A stretch of DNA of 14,163 bases from DATLCI01 sp046714215 (GTDB lineage: Bacteria; Acidobacteriota; Terriglobia; Terriglobales; Acidobacteriaceae): positions 1 through 14,163 of the forward strand of contig JBKKBM010000136.1 of NCBI GenBank assembly GCA_046714215.1, given 5' to 3'. Both the position numbers and the translations under genes were made by a program. Shown in pieces: positions 7,739 through 14,060 of the stretch (position 1 is the first letter of the stretch; each line of letters starts with the position of its first letter). The notes beneath the pieces are model-generated. The model ran no database searches. It worked only from the letters and a program-made list of their open reading frames with translations, and was not told the DNA's origin.

Positions 7739-9073
7739 TCAGCGGCCGGCAATCACTCCAAAGTTATAAACAAACCCGAATGCGACCTCATTCCGGTTCA
7801 CGTTGCGCGAGGTCGGGCTCGGAACCAGGTTCTTCTGCTGGATGTAGCCATAATTAAGGTACGGACTGATGTGGCTTGAGAGCCGGTACCCGATCTGGGC
7901 ATTGCCCGATATGGATTCCAGTAGATGCGTGCCGGTCGCTCCTTCGGATCGGTGGTACGTTGCCCCTACCCCGGTGGTCCACTTGCGGCCGATGCTCCAG
8001 TTGGCCCGGGCGCTTCCCCCATATCCCGTCACGCTATCCTGTAGCAATCCCACCTGACTGCTGCGGTCGAACGAAATGGCAAAAGAAGACCGTTTGAGTT
8101 GCCGTTGCAAAGTCGCTACAAAAAATGCGCTCACCAGTGGATCCACCCCTGCGCGCTCCGTGATGCCGGGGCCGGCCGAGAGATGGATGCGAAAGTTGCG
8201 GGGCAACTTTCGGTCAAACGTGGCGCTGAAAGTCTGTTGATGGTGATGTCCCGTGGGCGCGACCGAACCAAAATAGGTTTCCCGAACGTTGAACCCGACG
8301 CTCTGGTTCGCATTCATTGAATACTCCGCCCCTAAGGTCCCGCCGACCGAAAAAATAACATCTTTGGACACCGGTGACAGTGCGGGACTGCCGCGCACAC
8401 TGAAATGGGTTGAGGCGCCGTCCAAGTCAGCGATGACCTTCCAGCGCGGGCTCATGCGGTAGGTCAGACCCACCCGATTCGAGAAATGAAGCAGGTTGAG
8501 CCCATCGCTCAGTACCTCCGGTGAGTACACGTTGAAGCGGTACCCGCCAAAGTTGATCGCTTTGAACGGGAGGCCGCCCCGGCTCGGCGTTTGCGATACC
8601 CCCGCGTTCCAGTGCAACTCCAACCTCTTAGTGAAGTCATGTCGAAGAGATTGCATGTAGTGGTGGCTGGAATAGTTCAACGGCTCATACCGCTGGTAAA
8701 TGTTGAACTCCGGCAGGTAGCTTGCCTCGAAGCGGGTATGTTGTCTCCGATAGGCCACCGTGACCCGCCCTGAAAGCTTGGTCGCGGTATCGCTCTTGCG
8801 AAAATTGTTGTTCAGGAAAATGTTGTCATCGAAACTCTGCGTCGCCTGGAAGGCGGAGCTTACGCTCCAGAACTGGGCCAGGGCCTCTCCGAATTCACTC
8901 AGCTTGCCTTTCCCCGGCTCCACGTCTTCTTCCGGCGCTGGTTGCTCCGGAGTCTGCACATCGCCTTGCGCGGGGGCGGCGGCCTCCGCTGTCTGCGCAA
9001 CCACGCGCCCTCCCGTCAGCAGGGAAAGAGCCACGCACAGCACCAAGCTTCCTTTGATCAGACTGTCTTTCAC
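7739..9073 (-). CDS. Outer-membrane beta-barrel protein of the exopolysaccharide locus, putative export porin
   Basis: A 444-residue secreted protein. Residues 1-26 form a signal peptide (basic start, hydrophobic VLCVALSLLTGG, cleavage probably at VVA|Q). Residues about 28-60 are a Pro/Glu/Ala-rich linker. From about 65 to the end the sequence alternates short amphipathic strands rich in aromatic and polar residues (for example NQSVGFNVRETYFGS, QIGYRLSSHISPYLNYGYI, EVAFGFVYNFGVI), the pattern of a transmembrane beta-barrel, with room for roughly 16 to 18 strands. It may belong to the uncharacterised barrel family found in PEP-CTERM loci. The start codon is GTG with AGGAG six bases upstream, and only nine bases separate it from the export gene. 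Because that OPX protein is short and lacks a membrane-spanning C-terminus, this barrel is the best candidate for the outer-membrane exit channel. The last residue is Arg rather than the usual aromatic. Confidence 0.82.
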   Translation of the reverse strand: MKDSLIKGSLVLCVALSLLTGGRVVAQTAEAAAPAQGDVQTPEQPAPEEDVEPGKGKLSEFGEALAQFWSVSSAFQATQSFDDNIFLNNNFRKSDTATKLSGRVTVAYRRQHTRFEASYLPEFNIYQRYEPLNYSSHHYMQSLRHDFTKRLELHWNAGVSQTPSRGGLPFKAINFGGYRFNVYSPEVLSDGLNLLHFSNRVGLTYRMSPRWKVIADLDGASTHFSVRGSPALSPVSKDVIFSVGGTLGAEYSMNANQSVGFNVRETYFGSVAPTGHHHQQTFSATFDRKLPRNFRIHLSAGPGITERAGVDPLVSAFFVATLQRQLKRSSFAISFDRSSQVGLLQDSVTGYGGSARANWSIGRKWTTGVGATYHRSEGATGTHLLESISGNAQIGYRLSSHISPYLNYGYIQQKNLVPSPTSRNVNRNEVAFGFVYNFGVIAGR

Positions 9074-9082
9074 GTTCTGCTC

Positions 9083-9757
9083 CTACGGCACCACGATAGT
9101 GTCGCGCGTTTCCAGCGCCAGATTCTGTTCCGGGGAATCGCCCGTGATGATCTTCTTGTAATTCACCGCGATGCGAGTCGACGTGCCATCGCGGCGCTTG
9201 CGCAGAATGTACATCTTCTTCGGCTTGGCAAAGTCCTTGAATCCACCGGAGACTGCGATCGCATCCAGCACCGTCATCCGGCTGGATAGCACGTACGTGC
9301 CCGGCTTCATCACTTCGCCCACCACGTTGAACTTCTGGCTGCGGATGTCTTGCACGATGACCGAGACTTCCGGATTAGTCACCAGCTTCTGGATCTTCTG
9401 GATGATCAGCGCTTCTAACTCCTTGGGTGTCTTGCCATCGGCTTCGAACTCGCCCAGCAACGGCAGCGTGATCTTGCCGTCTGGACGCACCGCCACGGTT
9501 CGCGACATCTCCGGCTCCCGCCAAACGCTGATTCCCAGCACATCTTCCACGCCGATCACGTAATCCGGCGTCACCGCGGCTGCTTGCTTGGTAGCGATCT
9601 CCGGCGCGCTCTTAGCCGCGCCCTCGGCCGTGCTTTTGACCGCGCTTTTGTCCGCGGCGGGCTTGGTCGCGTCGCTGCTCTGTCCCTGTGCCGCGCCGGA
9701 AAGGGCCAGCGCCCCCGCCAGCGTCACCATCGGCATCCACCTCTGCCACTTATTCAT
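9083..9757 (-). CDS. Short OPX (Wza-like) polysaccharide export protein
   Basis: A 224-residue periplasmic export protein. A signal peptide occupies about residues 1-25 (MNKWQRW, then VTLAGALALSGAAQG). A 40-residue Ala/Lys/Ser-rich linker follows. The polysaccharide-export domain starts at DYVIGVEDVLGISVW (65-79) and includes VRPDGKITLPLLGEF. One SLBB domain follows (VVGEVMKPGTYVL, then DAIAVSGGF). The chain stops at DTIVVP, right after the SLBB domain, so the C-terminal helix that forms the outer-membrane pore in full-length Wza is absent. The signal peptide has no lipobox cysteine. I chose the ATG at 9757, which has GGAGG six bases upstream and overlaps the end of the regulator gene by eight bases; a longer start at 9796 would overlap it by 47. 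Role: periplasmic conduit between the co-polymerase and an outer-membrane porin. Confidence 0.92.
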   Translation of the reverse strand: MNKWQRWMPMVTLAGALALSGAAQGQSSDATKPAADKSAVKSTAEGAAKSAPEIATKQAAAVTPDYVIGVEDVLGISVWREPEMSRTVAVRPDGKITLPLLGEFEADGKTPKELEALIIQKIQKLVTNPEVSVIVQDIRSQKFNVVGEVMKPGTYVLSSRMTVLDAIAVSGGFKDFAKPKKMYILRKRRDGTSTRIAVNYKKIITGDSPEQNLALETRDTIVVP

Positions 9758-10838
9758 TGCTGCCCTCCACCCCAGCTGGCTGCGGTTCATATCCATTCTC
9801 TAACTCCGCGTCCGGTCCTACGGTCTCCACCTGCAGCCCCGCCTCTTTCAACTTGTAGAGCAGCGCCCGGTAGCTGATGTTCAGCGCGCGCGCCGCCTTC
9901 TTGCGGTTCCACTGGTGCGCCTGTAGCACTTTCAGGATGATGGTGCGCTCGATCTTGCGCACCGCTTGCCGCGTTACATCTTTCAAGTGGATCGTTCCAT
10001 TGGCCGGGATCTCCAGATCCAACTCGTCAGACTCGGGCTCGGAGTGTTGTAACTCACTGGTGATCACGTCCGGTGATCCCAGGATCACGTAACGCTTCAT
10101 CAGGTTCTCCAGCTCGCGGATGTTTCCCGGCCAGTGATACGACTGCATCATCTTCAACACCGGCAGCGGCACCGGAGGCACCGTGCGGTTGAACTGCGCG
10201 TTGTACACGCGCAGGAAATAGTTCACCAGATCAGGCACATCGCTGCTGCGTTCGCGTAGCGGAGGCACGGTGATGTTCACTACGTTGATGCGGTAGAAAA
10301 GGTCTTGGCGGAAGGCCCCACCCGCGATCTCTTGTTCCAGCGCGCGGTTGGTCGCGCATACCACGCGCGCCTCCAGCCGCTTGTCTTCTTGCGATCCGAT
10401 GCGACAGAACTGGCCGTCTTGCAGCACCTGCAACAACTTGGCTTGCAGGTCCATATCCATCTCGCCGATCTCGTCCAGGAAAAGCGTGCCCCGGCTCGCC
10501 ATCTCCACCCGCCCCGGCTTGGCGCCATAGGCACCCGTGAACGCGCCCCGTTCATAGCCGAATAACTCGCTCTCGATCAAGGTCCCGGGAATTGCCGGAC
10601 AATTCACCTTGACGAAGGGTCCATCGCCCCACGGTGAAAGTTGATGGACCAGTTTGGCAATGATCTCTTTGCCCGTCCCGCTTTCCCCCTGGATCAGGAT
10701 AGGCACATTCGCGACCGCCACCTTCTCCAATCGTTGCTGCACCGCCAGCATGTTGGCAGTTCGACCGAACACCACGATGTCCGGGGGCGTGTTTCCTTTC
10801 ACGTTCAAACCAAGGCTGGTTGCTGACGCGAGTGACAT
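9750..10838 (-). CDS. Sigma-54-dependent activator without receiver domain (AAA+ and Fis-type HTH)
   Basis: A 362-residue bacterial enhancer-binding protein. The AAA+ domain covers about 22-255, with Walker A GESGTGKE at 51-58, the sigma-54-contacting GAFTGA loop at 98-103, Walker B LFLDEIGE around D122/E123, and VPPLRERSSDVP. A Fis-type helix-turn-helix lies near 290-335 (WNRKKAARALNISYRALLYK). Only about 24 residues precede the AAA+ domain, so there is no receiver, GAF or PAS sensor; activity must be controlled by level, by a partner, or be constitutive. It is the first gene of the polysaccharide block and overlaps the export gene, which suggests it activates its own operon. A sigma-54 promoter match lies 44-59 bases upstream of the ATG. 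No clear ribosome binding site is seen. About 25 residues after the HTH are an acidic tail of unknown role. Confidence 0.94.
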   Translation of the reverse strand: MSLASATSLGLNVKGNTPPDIVVFGRTANMLAVQQRLEKVAVANVPILIQGESGTGKEIIAKLVHQLSPWGDGPFVKVNCPAIPGTLIESELFGYERGAFTGAYGAKPGRVEMASRGTLFLDEIGEMDMDLQAKLLQVLQDGQFCRIGSQEDKRLEARVVCATNRALEQEIAGGAFRQDLFYRINVVNITVPPLRERSSDVPDLVNYFLRVYNAQFNRTVPPVPLPVLKMMQSYHWPGNIRELENLMKRYVILGSPDVITSELQHSEPESDELDLEIPANGTIHLKDVTRQAVRKIERTIILKVLQAHQWNRKKAARALNISYRALLYKLKEAGLQVETVGPDAELENGYEPQPAGVEGSNE

Positions 10839-10865
10839 TGAGTCTACTTTCGGGAGAAATTTAGG

Positions 10866-10887
10866 GGTGCAGGAATACTAGTGCACC
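10866..10887. repeat. Inverted repeat GGTGCA-N10-TGCACC overlapping the sigma-54 -12 element
   Basis: Perfect six-base arms (10866-10871 and 10882-10887) separated by ten bases. One arm is part of the -12 promoter element and the other lies at the expected transcription start. It could be an operator for a repressor or second regulator, or a chance result of the promoter sequence. Confidence 0.35.
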
Positions 10888-10897
10888 TTGTACGCCA
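10882..10897 (-). promoter_or_regulatory. Sigma-54 (-24/-12) promoter of the exopolysaccharide operon
   Basis: On the minus strand the 16 bases read TGGCGTACAAGGTGCA. Compared with the sigma-54 consensus TGGCACG-N4-TTGCA, the -24 TGGC and the -12 TGCA are intact and GG and GC are exactly ten bases apart. Transcription would begin near 10871, giving a leader of about 33 bases before the ATG at 10838. The gene behind it is itself a sigma-54 activator, so autoregulation is likely. Assigned by eye. Confidence 0.65.
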
Positions 10898-10900
10898 AAC

Positions 10901-10920
10901 TTTTTCACTTTTATGAAAAA
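10901..10920. repeat. AT-rich inverted repeat upstream of the sigma-54 promoter
   Basis: TTTTTCA (10901-10907) and TGAAAAA (10914-10920) are perfect seven-base arms around a six-base spacer. It sits directly upstream of the -24 element. It may be a flexible or bent region, an upstream site, or part of a terminator for the PilZ gene; the sequence does not decide. Confidence 0.35.
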
Positions 10921-10934
10921 TTTTGTTCCTCAGG

Positions 10935-10960
10935 ATTCTGCTCGGGGGTGTCGTCAGAAT
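10935..10960. promoter_or_regulatory. Candidate upstream activator site (inverted repeat ATTCTG-N14-CAGAAT)
   Basis: Perfect six-base arms at 10935-10940 and 10955-10960, about 65-90 bases upstream of the predicted transcription start. Sigma-54 activators with Fis-type HTH domains bind dyad sites upstream of the promoter, so this is a candidate, although a little close. Alternatively it is a weak hairpin behind the PilZ gene. No second copy was found by eye. Confidence 0.25.
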
Positions 10961-11068
10961 ACCCTAAGATCATGACTTTAAACAGAATTATCGGAAGTTG
11001 GCACTTGGGAGTTACTGCGAAGGGAAGAATTGTGGAAATTCCGGTGAGCCCGGAGTGTGCAAACTATT

Positions 11069-11467
11069 TCACCTTGCGGAAGCGGCCTTCCGTTTTGCCC
11101 TGGACTTCAGGGCAGGGAATCCAGCCGCGGAACTGGTCAGCCCGGAAAGTAGCGGATGCTGGAACTTCAATCCCAGCAACTGCCCTTGCTCGCTATGAGT
11201 CACGCGAACCAGTTTTGCGGATAAACCCTTCTGATTCTTATATTTACCGGTTGGAATCGGGCTCGAGGGGATTTCCAGCATAATCTTCGATCCCTCAGGG
11301 AGATAGCGCTGGATGGAAAGTAGAGCACCGCCTACGCTGATATCCAAGGCGGTGGCAAACTCAATAAATTTTCGCCCGGAGGGCTCGATTCCTCGGACAA
11401 ATACCGGAATCGCGAGAGGCAATCGTTGCCATTTGCGCCGCTCAGCGCCCTTTTTTGCTCGCGTCAT
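11069..11467 (-). CDS. PilZ-domain protein, probable c-di-GMP receptor
   Basis: A 132-residue cytoplasmic protein made almost entirely of one PilZ domain. The two c-di-GMP binding motifs are present with normal spacing: RxxxR at R11-R15 (RKWQR) and D-x-S-x-G-G at D42-G47 (DISVGG). The beta-barrel continues through the IMLEIP and AKLVRVTHS...LLGLKF strands. The last 30 residues are basic and probably flexible (SRAKRKAASAR). I start at the ATG at 11467 because the RxxxR motif follows directly; AAAGG lies ten bases upstream. A longer form starting at 11533 is open but lacks a ribosome binding site. It lies between the two regulators and reads toward the polysaccharide operon, 230 bases from it. 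This suggests control of polymer production or of a regulator by c-di-GMP, but no partner domain shows which. Confidence 0.85.
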   Translation of the reverse strand: MTRAKKGAERRKWQRLPLAIPVFVRGIEPSGRKFIEFATALDISVGGALLSIQRYLPEGSKIMLEIPSSPIPTGKYKNQKGLSAKLVRVTHSEQGQLLGLKFQHPLLSGLTSSAAGFPALKSRAKRKAASAR

Positions 11468-11729
11468 GATGCAATAACCTTTGCACCTCAAGTTCCATCT
11501 AAGGGAACTTTTATTACCATTTAGAATCAACATCTTAGCCAATAGTAACCACTTTTCCGACGCGCGGTTACCTTAGTAAGTGCAAAGTTTTGCGTTTAAT
11601 GTGTTGAATGTGTATATGTCCTTAAAGTCATAGGCAGGATCGCGCAACCTGAAGAGGAGCGGAAAATGATGATATAGTCATTCGCTCCCTCCCCCAATTT
11701 TTCCTTTTGAGACAATAACCCACACTGGT
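11468..11729. other. Divergent intergenic region between PilZ gene and kinase gene
   Basis: Clearly more AT-rich than the flanking genes and without a convincing coding frame. It should hold the promoters for the leftward PilZ gene and the rightward kinase/regulator pair. I see the octamer CTTTGCAC at 11479-11486 and its exact reverse complement GTGCAAAG at 11580-11587, but no clear -35/-10 pair and no sigma-54 match with correct spacing on the plus strand. Confidence 0.5.
11482..11497 (-). promoter_or_regulatory. Possible second sigma-54 site before the PilZ gene
   Basis: The minus strand reads TGGAACTTGAGGTGCA, with GG and GC ten bases apart and the same AGGTGCA end as the operon promoter. 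The predicted start would fall about four bases before the chosen ATG, leaving almost no leader and cutting off the AAAGG. So either translation is nearly leaderless or the match is not a working promoter. Confidence 0.3.
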
Positions 11730-12671
11730 ATGGCCAAAAGCACAAGCACCGGGCAAGCGGTAGCGAAAAAAAATCTCAGCGATCACGGTGCCGCGCAACC
11801 CATTGCGCTCTCCGAGGACCTCGAACGCAGTTTGGAATCCCTGCACGCCGAGGAACTCAAGGGCATTTGCCTGCGCTTGCGCGAGGAATATAAGCGCCGC
11901 ACGGTCGCGCTCGCTTCCGCCATGCATGAATTGCGCACCCCCTTGGCCGTCATGGAGGGATACCTCCACGTGCTCGCTGGCGCCAAAGCCGGTCCGCTCA
12001 ATGAAAAACAGCGGCAGATCATCGACGACATGCAGGCCAACGGCAAGCGCCTGAAGAATTTCATCAGTGAGTTTCTTACCTTCAGCTCCATCGAGACCAA
12101 GAACCCGGATATGCATCTCGAGTTCGGCGACCTCAATGCCTGTCTCGCCGAAGTCTGCGAGATGTGGATGCCCCGGTTTCGCGAGAAAAACATCGCCCTC
12201 TACTTCCTGCCCGAAGATCAGTTGCAACCCATCGCCTTTGACGCCTTAAAGCTGCAACACGTAGTTTCTAATCTCGTACACAACGCGTGGAAGTTCACAC
12301 CTCCTCGGGGCACGGTATGGCTCTCGACCGAAGACTTTGGTTGGGACCGCCGCCTGCACGAGGAGCCCACCACGCAGGGGGAGCGGCGCCGCGAACGCAG
12401 CAAGCTTCCGCGCGCTATCCGCGTCGTCGTCTCAGACACCGGACCCGGCATCGAGCCCGAATTCCACCAGGAGATCTTTCAGGACTTCCGCAAGGTTTCT
12501 TCTCCATCCAATTCTCCTGATAGCATGGGACTAGGACTTTCCATCGCGCGGCGTCTGGTACAGGCTCACGGGGGCAAGATCTGGGTGGAAAGCAAACCCG
12601 GATCGGGCAGCAAATTCTCTTTCGTCATCCCTCGCACTCCGCCGCTCAAGCCGGTTTTGGAGAAGTCCTAG
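11730..12671 (+). CDS. Soluble sensor histidine kinase
   Basis: A 313-residue kinase without any membrane segment. A charged N-terminal helix (about 28-62) leads into the dimerisation/phosphoacceptor domain with the H-box MHELRTPLAVMEGYL and phospho-accepting His66. The catalytic domain has the N-box around N181-N185 (SNLVHNAWKF), the G1 box DTGPGI at 236-241, and the G2 box GLGLSIA at 267-273. Between N and G1 there is a charged insert (about 201-228, rich in Arg and Glu). No PAS, GAF or HAMP domain can be seen; the first ~60 residues are too short for one, so the signal must come through a partner protein. The response regulator begins nine bases after its stop. The ATG at 11730 has no evident ribosome binding site; I keep it because it is the first ATG of the frame after an AT-rich intergenic region. 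Confidence 0.92.
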   Translation: MAKSTSTGQAVAKKNLSDHGAAQPIALSEDLERSLESLHAEELKGICLRLREEYKRRTVALASAMHELRTPLAVMEGYLHVLAGAKAGPLNEKQRQIIDDMQANGKRLKNFISEFLTFSSIETKNPDMHLEFGDLNACLAEVCEMWMPRFREKNIALYFLPEDQLQPIAFDALKLQHVVSNLVHNAWKFTPPRGTVWLSTEDFGWDRRLHEEPTTQGERRRERSKLPRAIRVVVSDTGPGIEPEFHQEIFQDFRKVSSPSNSPDSMGLGLSIARRLVQAHGGKIWVESKPGSGSKFSFVIPRTPPLKPVLEKS

Positions 12672-12680
12672 GCTTTCCCC

Positions 12681-14060
12681 ATGCGTGACCCTCAGACCGT
12701 GCTCGTAGTCGACGATGAACCCAGCATGCAGCGCTACATGCGCACGCTGCTGGAGCTCGAGTCGTATACCGTCGAGATCGCGGCTAATGGCCTCGAAGCG
12801 CTGGAGCGCCTGAAAAAGGGCAAGGATCCCGACCTCGTTTTCCTCGATGTCCTCATGCCGGAACTCGATGGCCTTCAGACGCTGGAGCGCATGCGCAAGC
12901 TCAAGCCCCAGCTCAAGGTCGTGATGCTCTCCTGCGTCAGTGACACCCCGAAGGTCGTGCAATCCATGCGCCTCGGCGCGCAAGACTACCTCACCAAGCC
13001 CTTTGAAAAGCACGAACTCGACACCGTGCTCGAGCGTTGCCTCGGTTCGCTCACTGGCGAGATGGAGACCACCTGCGAGGTCGAAGACCTGGGCGACGGT
13101 CTCTTCTTCCTGGCCGCGTCGCCCGCCATGAAGAAGATCGCTTCCGAAATCGCGCTCGTCGCCAACGTCGATATTCCCGTACTCATGCTGGGCGAGAGTG
13201 GCACCGGCAAAGAGATCATCGCGCGCCTCATCCACAAGCGCTCCGCCCGCGCGCATCGTCCGTTCAGCAAGGTGAACTGCGCCGCTCTGCCCGGCGACCT
13301 GCTGGAGAGCGAACTCTTCGGCTATGAACCCGGCGCCTTCACCGGAGCCAACAAATCCAAGCCGGGAAAATTCGAACAATGTAACAAAGGCACGTTGATG
13401 CTGGATGAAGTCGGCGAAATGCCCGTCCAACTCCAGGCCAAGCTGCTGCACGTCCTTCAGGACGGTGAATTCTCCCGCCTGGGCAGCCGCACCAGCATCA
13501 AGGTTGACGTCCGCGTGCTCGCCGCCACCAATATCGATGTGCAGAAGAGCATCGCCAACAAGACCTTTCGCGAGGACTTGTACTACCGCCTCAACGCATT
13601 CACCGTGAACGTTCCTCCGTTGCGCGAGCGCAAAGAGGAGATCCCGTTCCTGCTGCGGCACTACATGAATCGCATGTCGGAAAGTTACGGACGCCTTCCC
13701 ATCCCCCTCTCCCCGCGTCTGGTGGAAGCTTGCAAAGAAGCGGCGTGGCCCGGCAACGTGCGCGAACTCAGCAATTTCGTGAAGCGCTTCTTGATTCTCG
13801 GCGACGAAGACATGGTCTTGGCGGAGTTAGTCCGTTCAGACGCGGAAGCCGCAGGGCCTGTCGGCGATCTCAAAGAAGTGGCCCGCGACGCCAAGAGTGA
13901 CGCCGAAGCCGACGCCATCCTCCGCGCCCTGCAGCAGACGGGATGGAACAAGAAGCGCGCCGCCACCATGCTGAAGATCAGTTACAAGGCTTTGCTGTAT
14001 AAAATCCAAGAGTACGGCATCAAGGCTCCCGCCGCCCGCGCCGTCAGATTCACGTCATAG
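12681..14060 (+). CDS. NtrC-family sigma-54 response regulator
   Basis: A 459-residue three-domain regulator. The receiver (about 5-120) has the acidic pocket D11/D12, phospho-acceptor D56 (LVFLDVLMP), S84 in the Thr/Ser position and K106 (LTKPF). The AAA+ domain (about 145-380) has Walker A GESGTGKE at 171-178, GAFTGA at 218-223, and LMLDEVGE as Walker B. A Fis-type HTH closes the protein (WNKKRAATMLKISYKALLYK, near 425-445). Phosphorylation by the kinase encoded just upstream should drive oligomerisation and open sigma-54 promoters. Its recognition helix is nearly the same as that of the receiver-less activator at 9750-10838, so the polysaccharide operon is a plausible target. It resembles the PrsR-type regulators linked to PEP-CTERM systems in function, but I cannot assign it to that family. 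Confidence 0.94.
   Translation: MRDPQTVLVVDDEPSMQRYMRTLLELESYTVEIAANGLEALERLKKGKDPDLVFLDVLMPELDGLQTLERMRKLKPQLKVVMLSCVSDTPKVVQSMRLGAQDYLTKPFEKHELDTVLERCLGSLTGEMETTCEVEDLGDGLFFLAASPAMKKIASEIALVANVDIPVLMLGESGTGKEIIARLIHKRSARAHRPFSKVNCAALPGDLLESELFGYEPGAFTGANKSKPGKFEQCNKGTLMLDEVGEMPVQLQAKLLHVLQDGEFSRLGSRTSIKVDVRVLAATNIDVQKSIANKTFREDLYYRLNAFTVNVPPLRERKEEIPFLLRHYMNRMSESYGRLPIPLSPRLVEACKEAAWPGNVRELSNFVKRFLILGDEDMVLAELVRSDAEAAGPVGDLKEVARDAKSDAEADAILRALQQTGWNKKRAATMLKISYKALLYKIQEYGIKAPAARAVRFTS

Noticed and set aside
10888..11283. 131-codon plus-strand open frame near the operon promoter
   Set aside because: It covers the promoter region and the antisense of the PilZ gene, whose conserved motifs decide the coding strand.
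11631..11646. GG...GC pair on the plus strand upstream of the kinase as a sigma-54 promoter
   Set aside because: The spacing between GG and GC is nine bases, not ten, and the flanking bases do not match well.
11628..12227. 199-codon minus-strand open frame opposite the histidine kinase
   Set aside because: Complement of the H-box and N-terminal region of a clear kinase; no domain of its own.
12531..13661. 376-codon minus-strand open frame under the response regulator
   Set aside because: Antisense shadow of the receiver and AAA+ domains; low-complexity composition and no recognisable motif.
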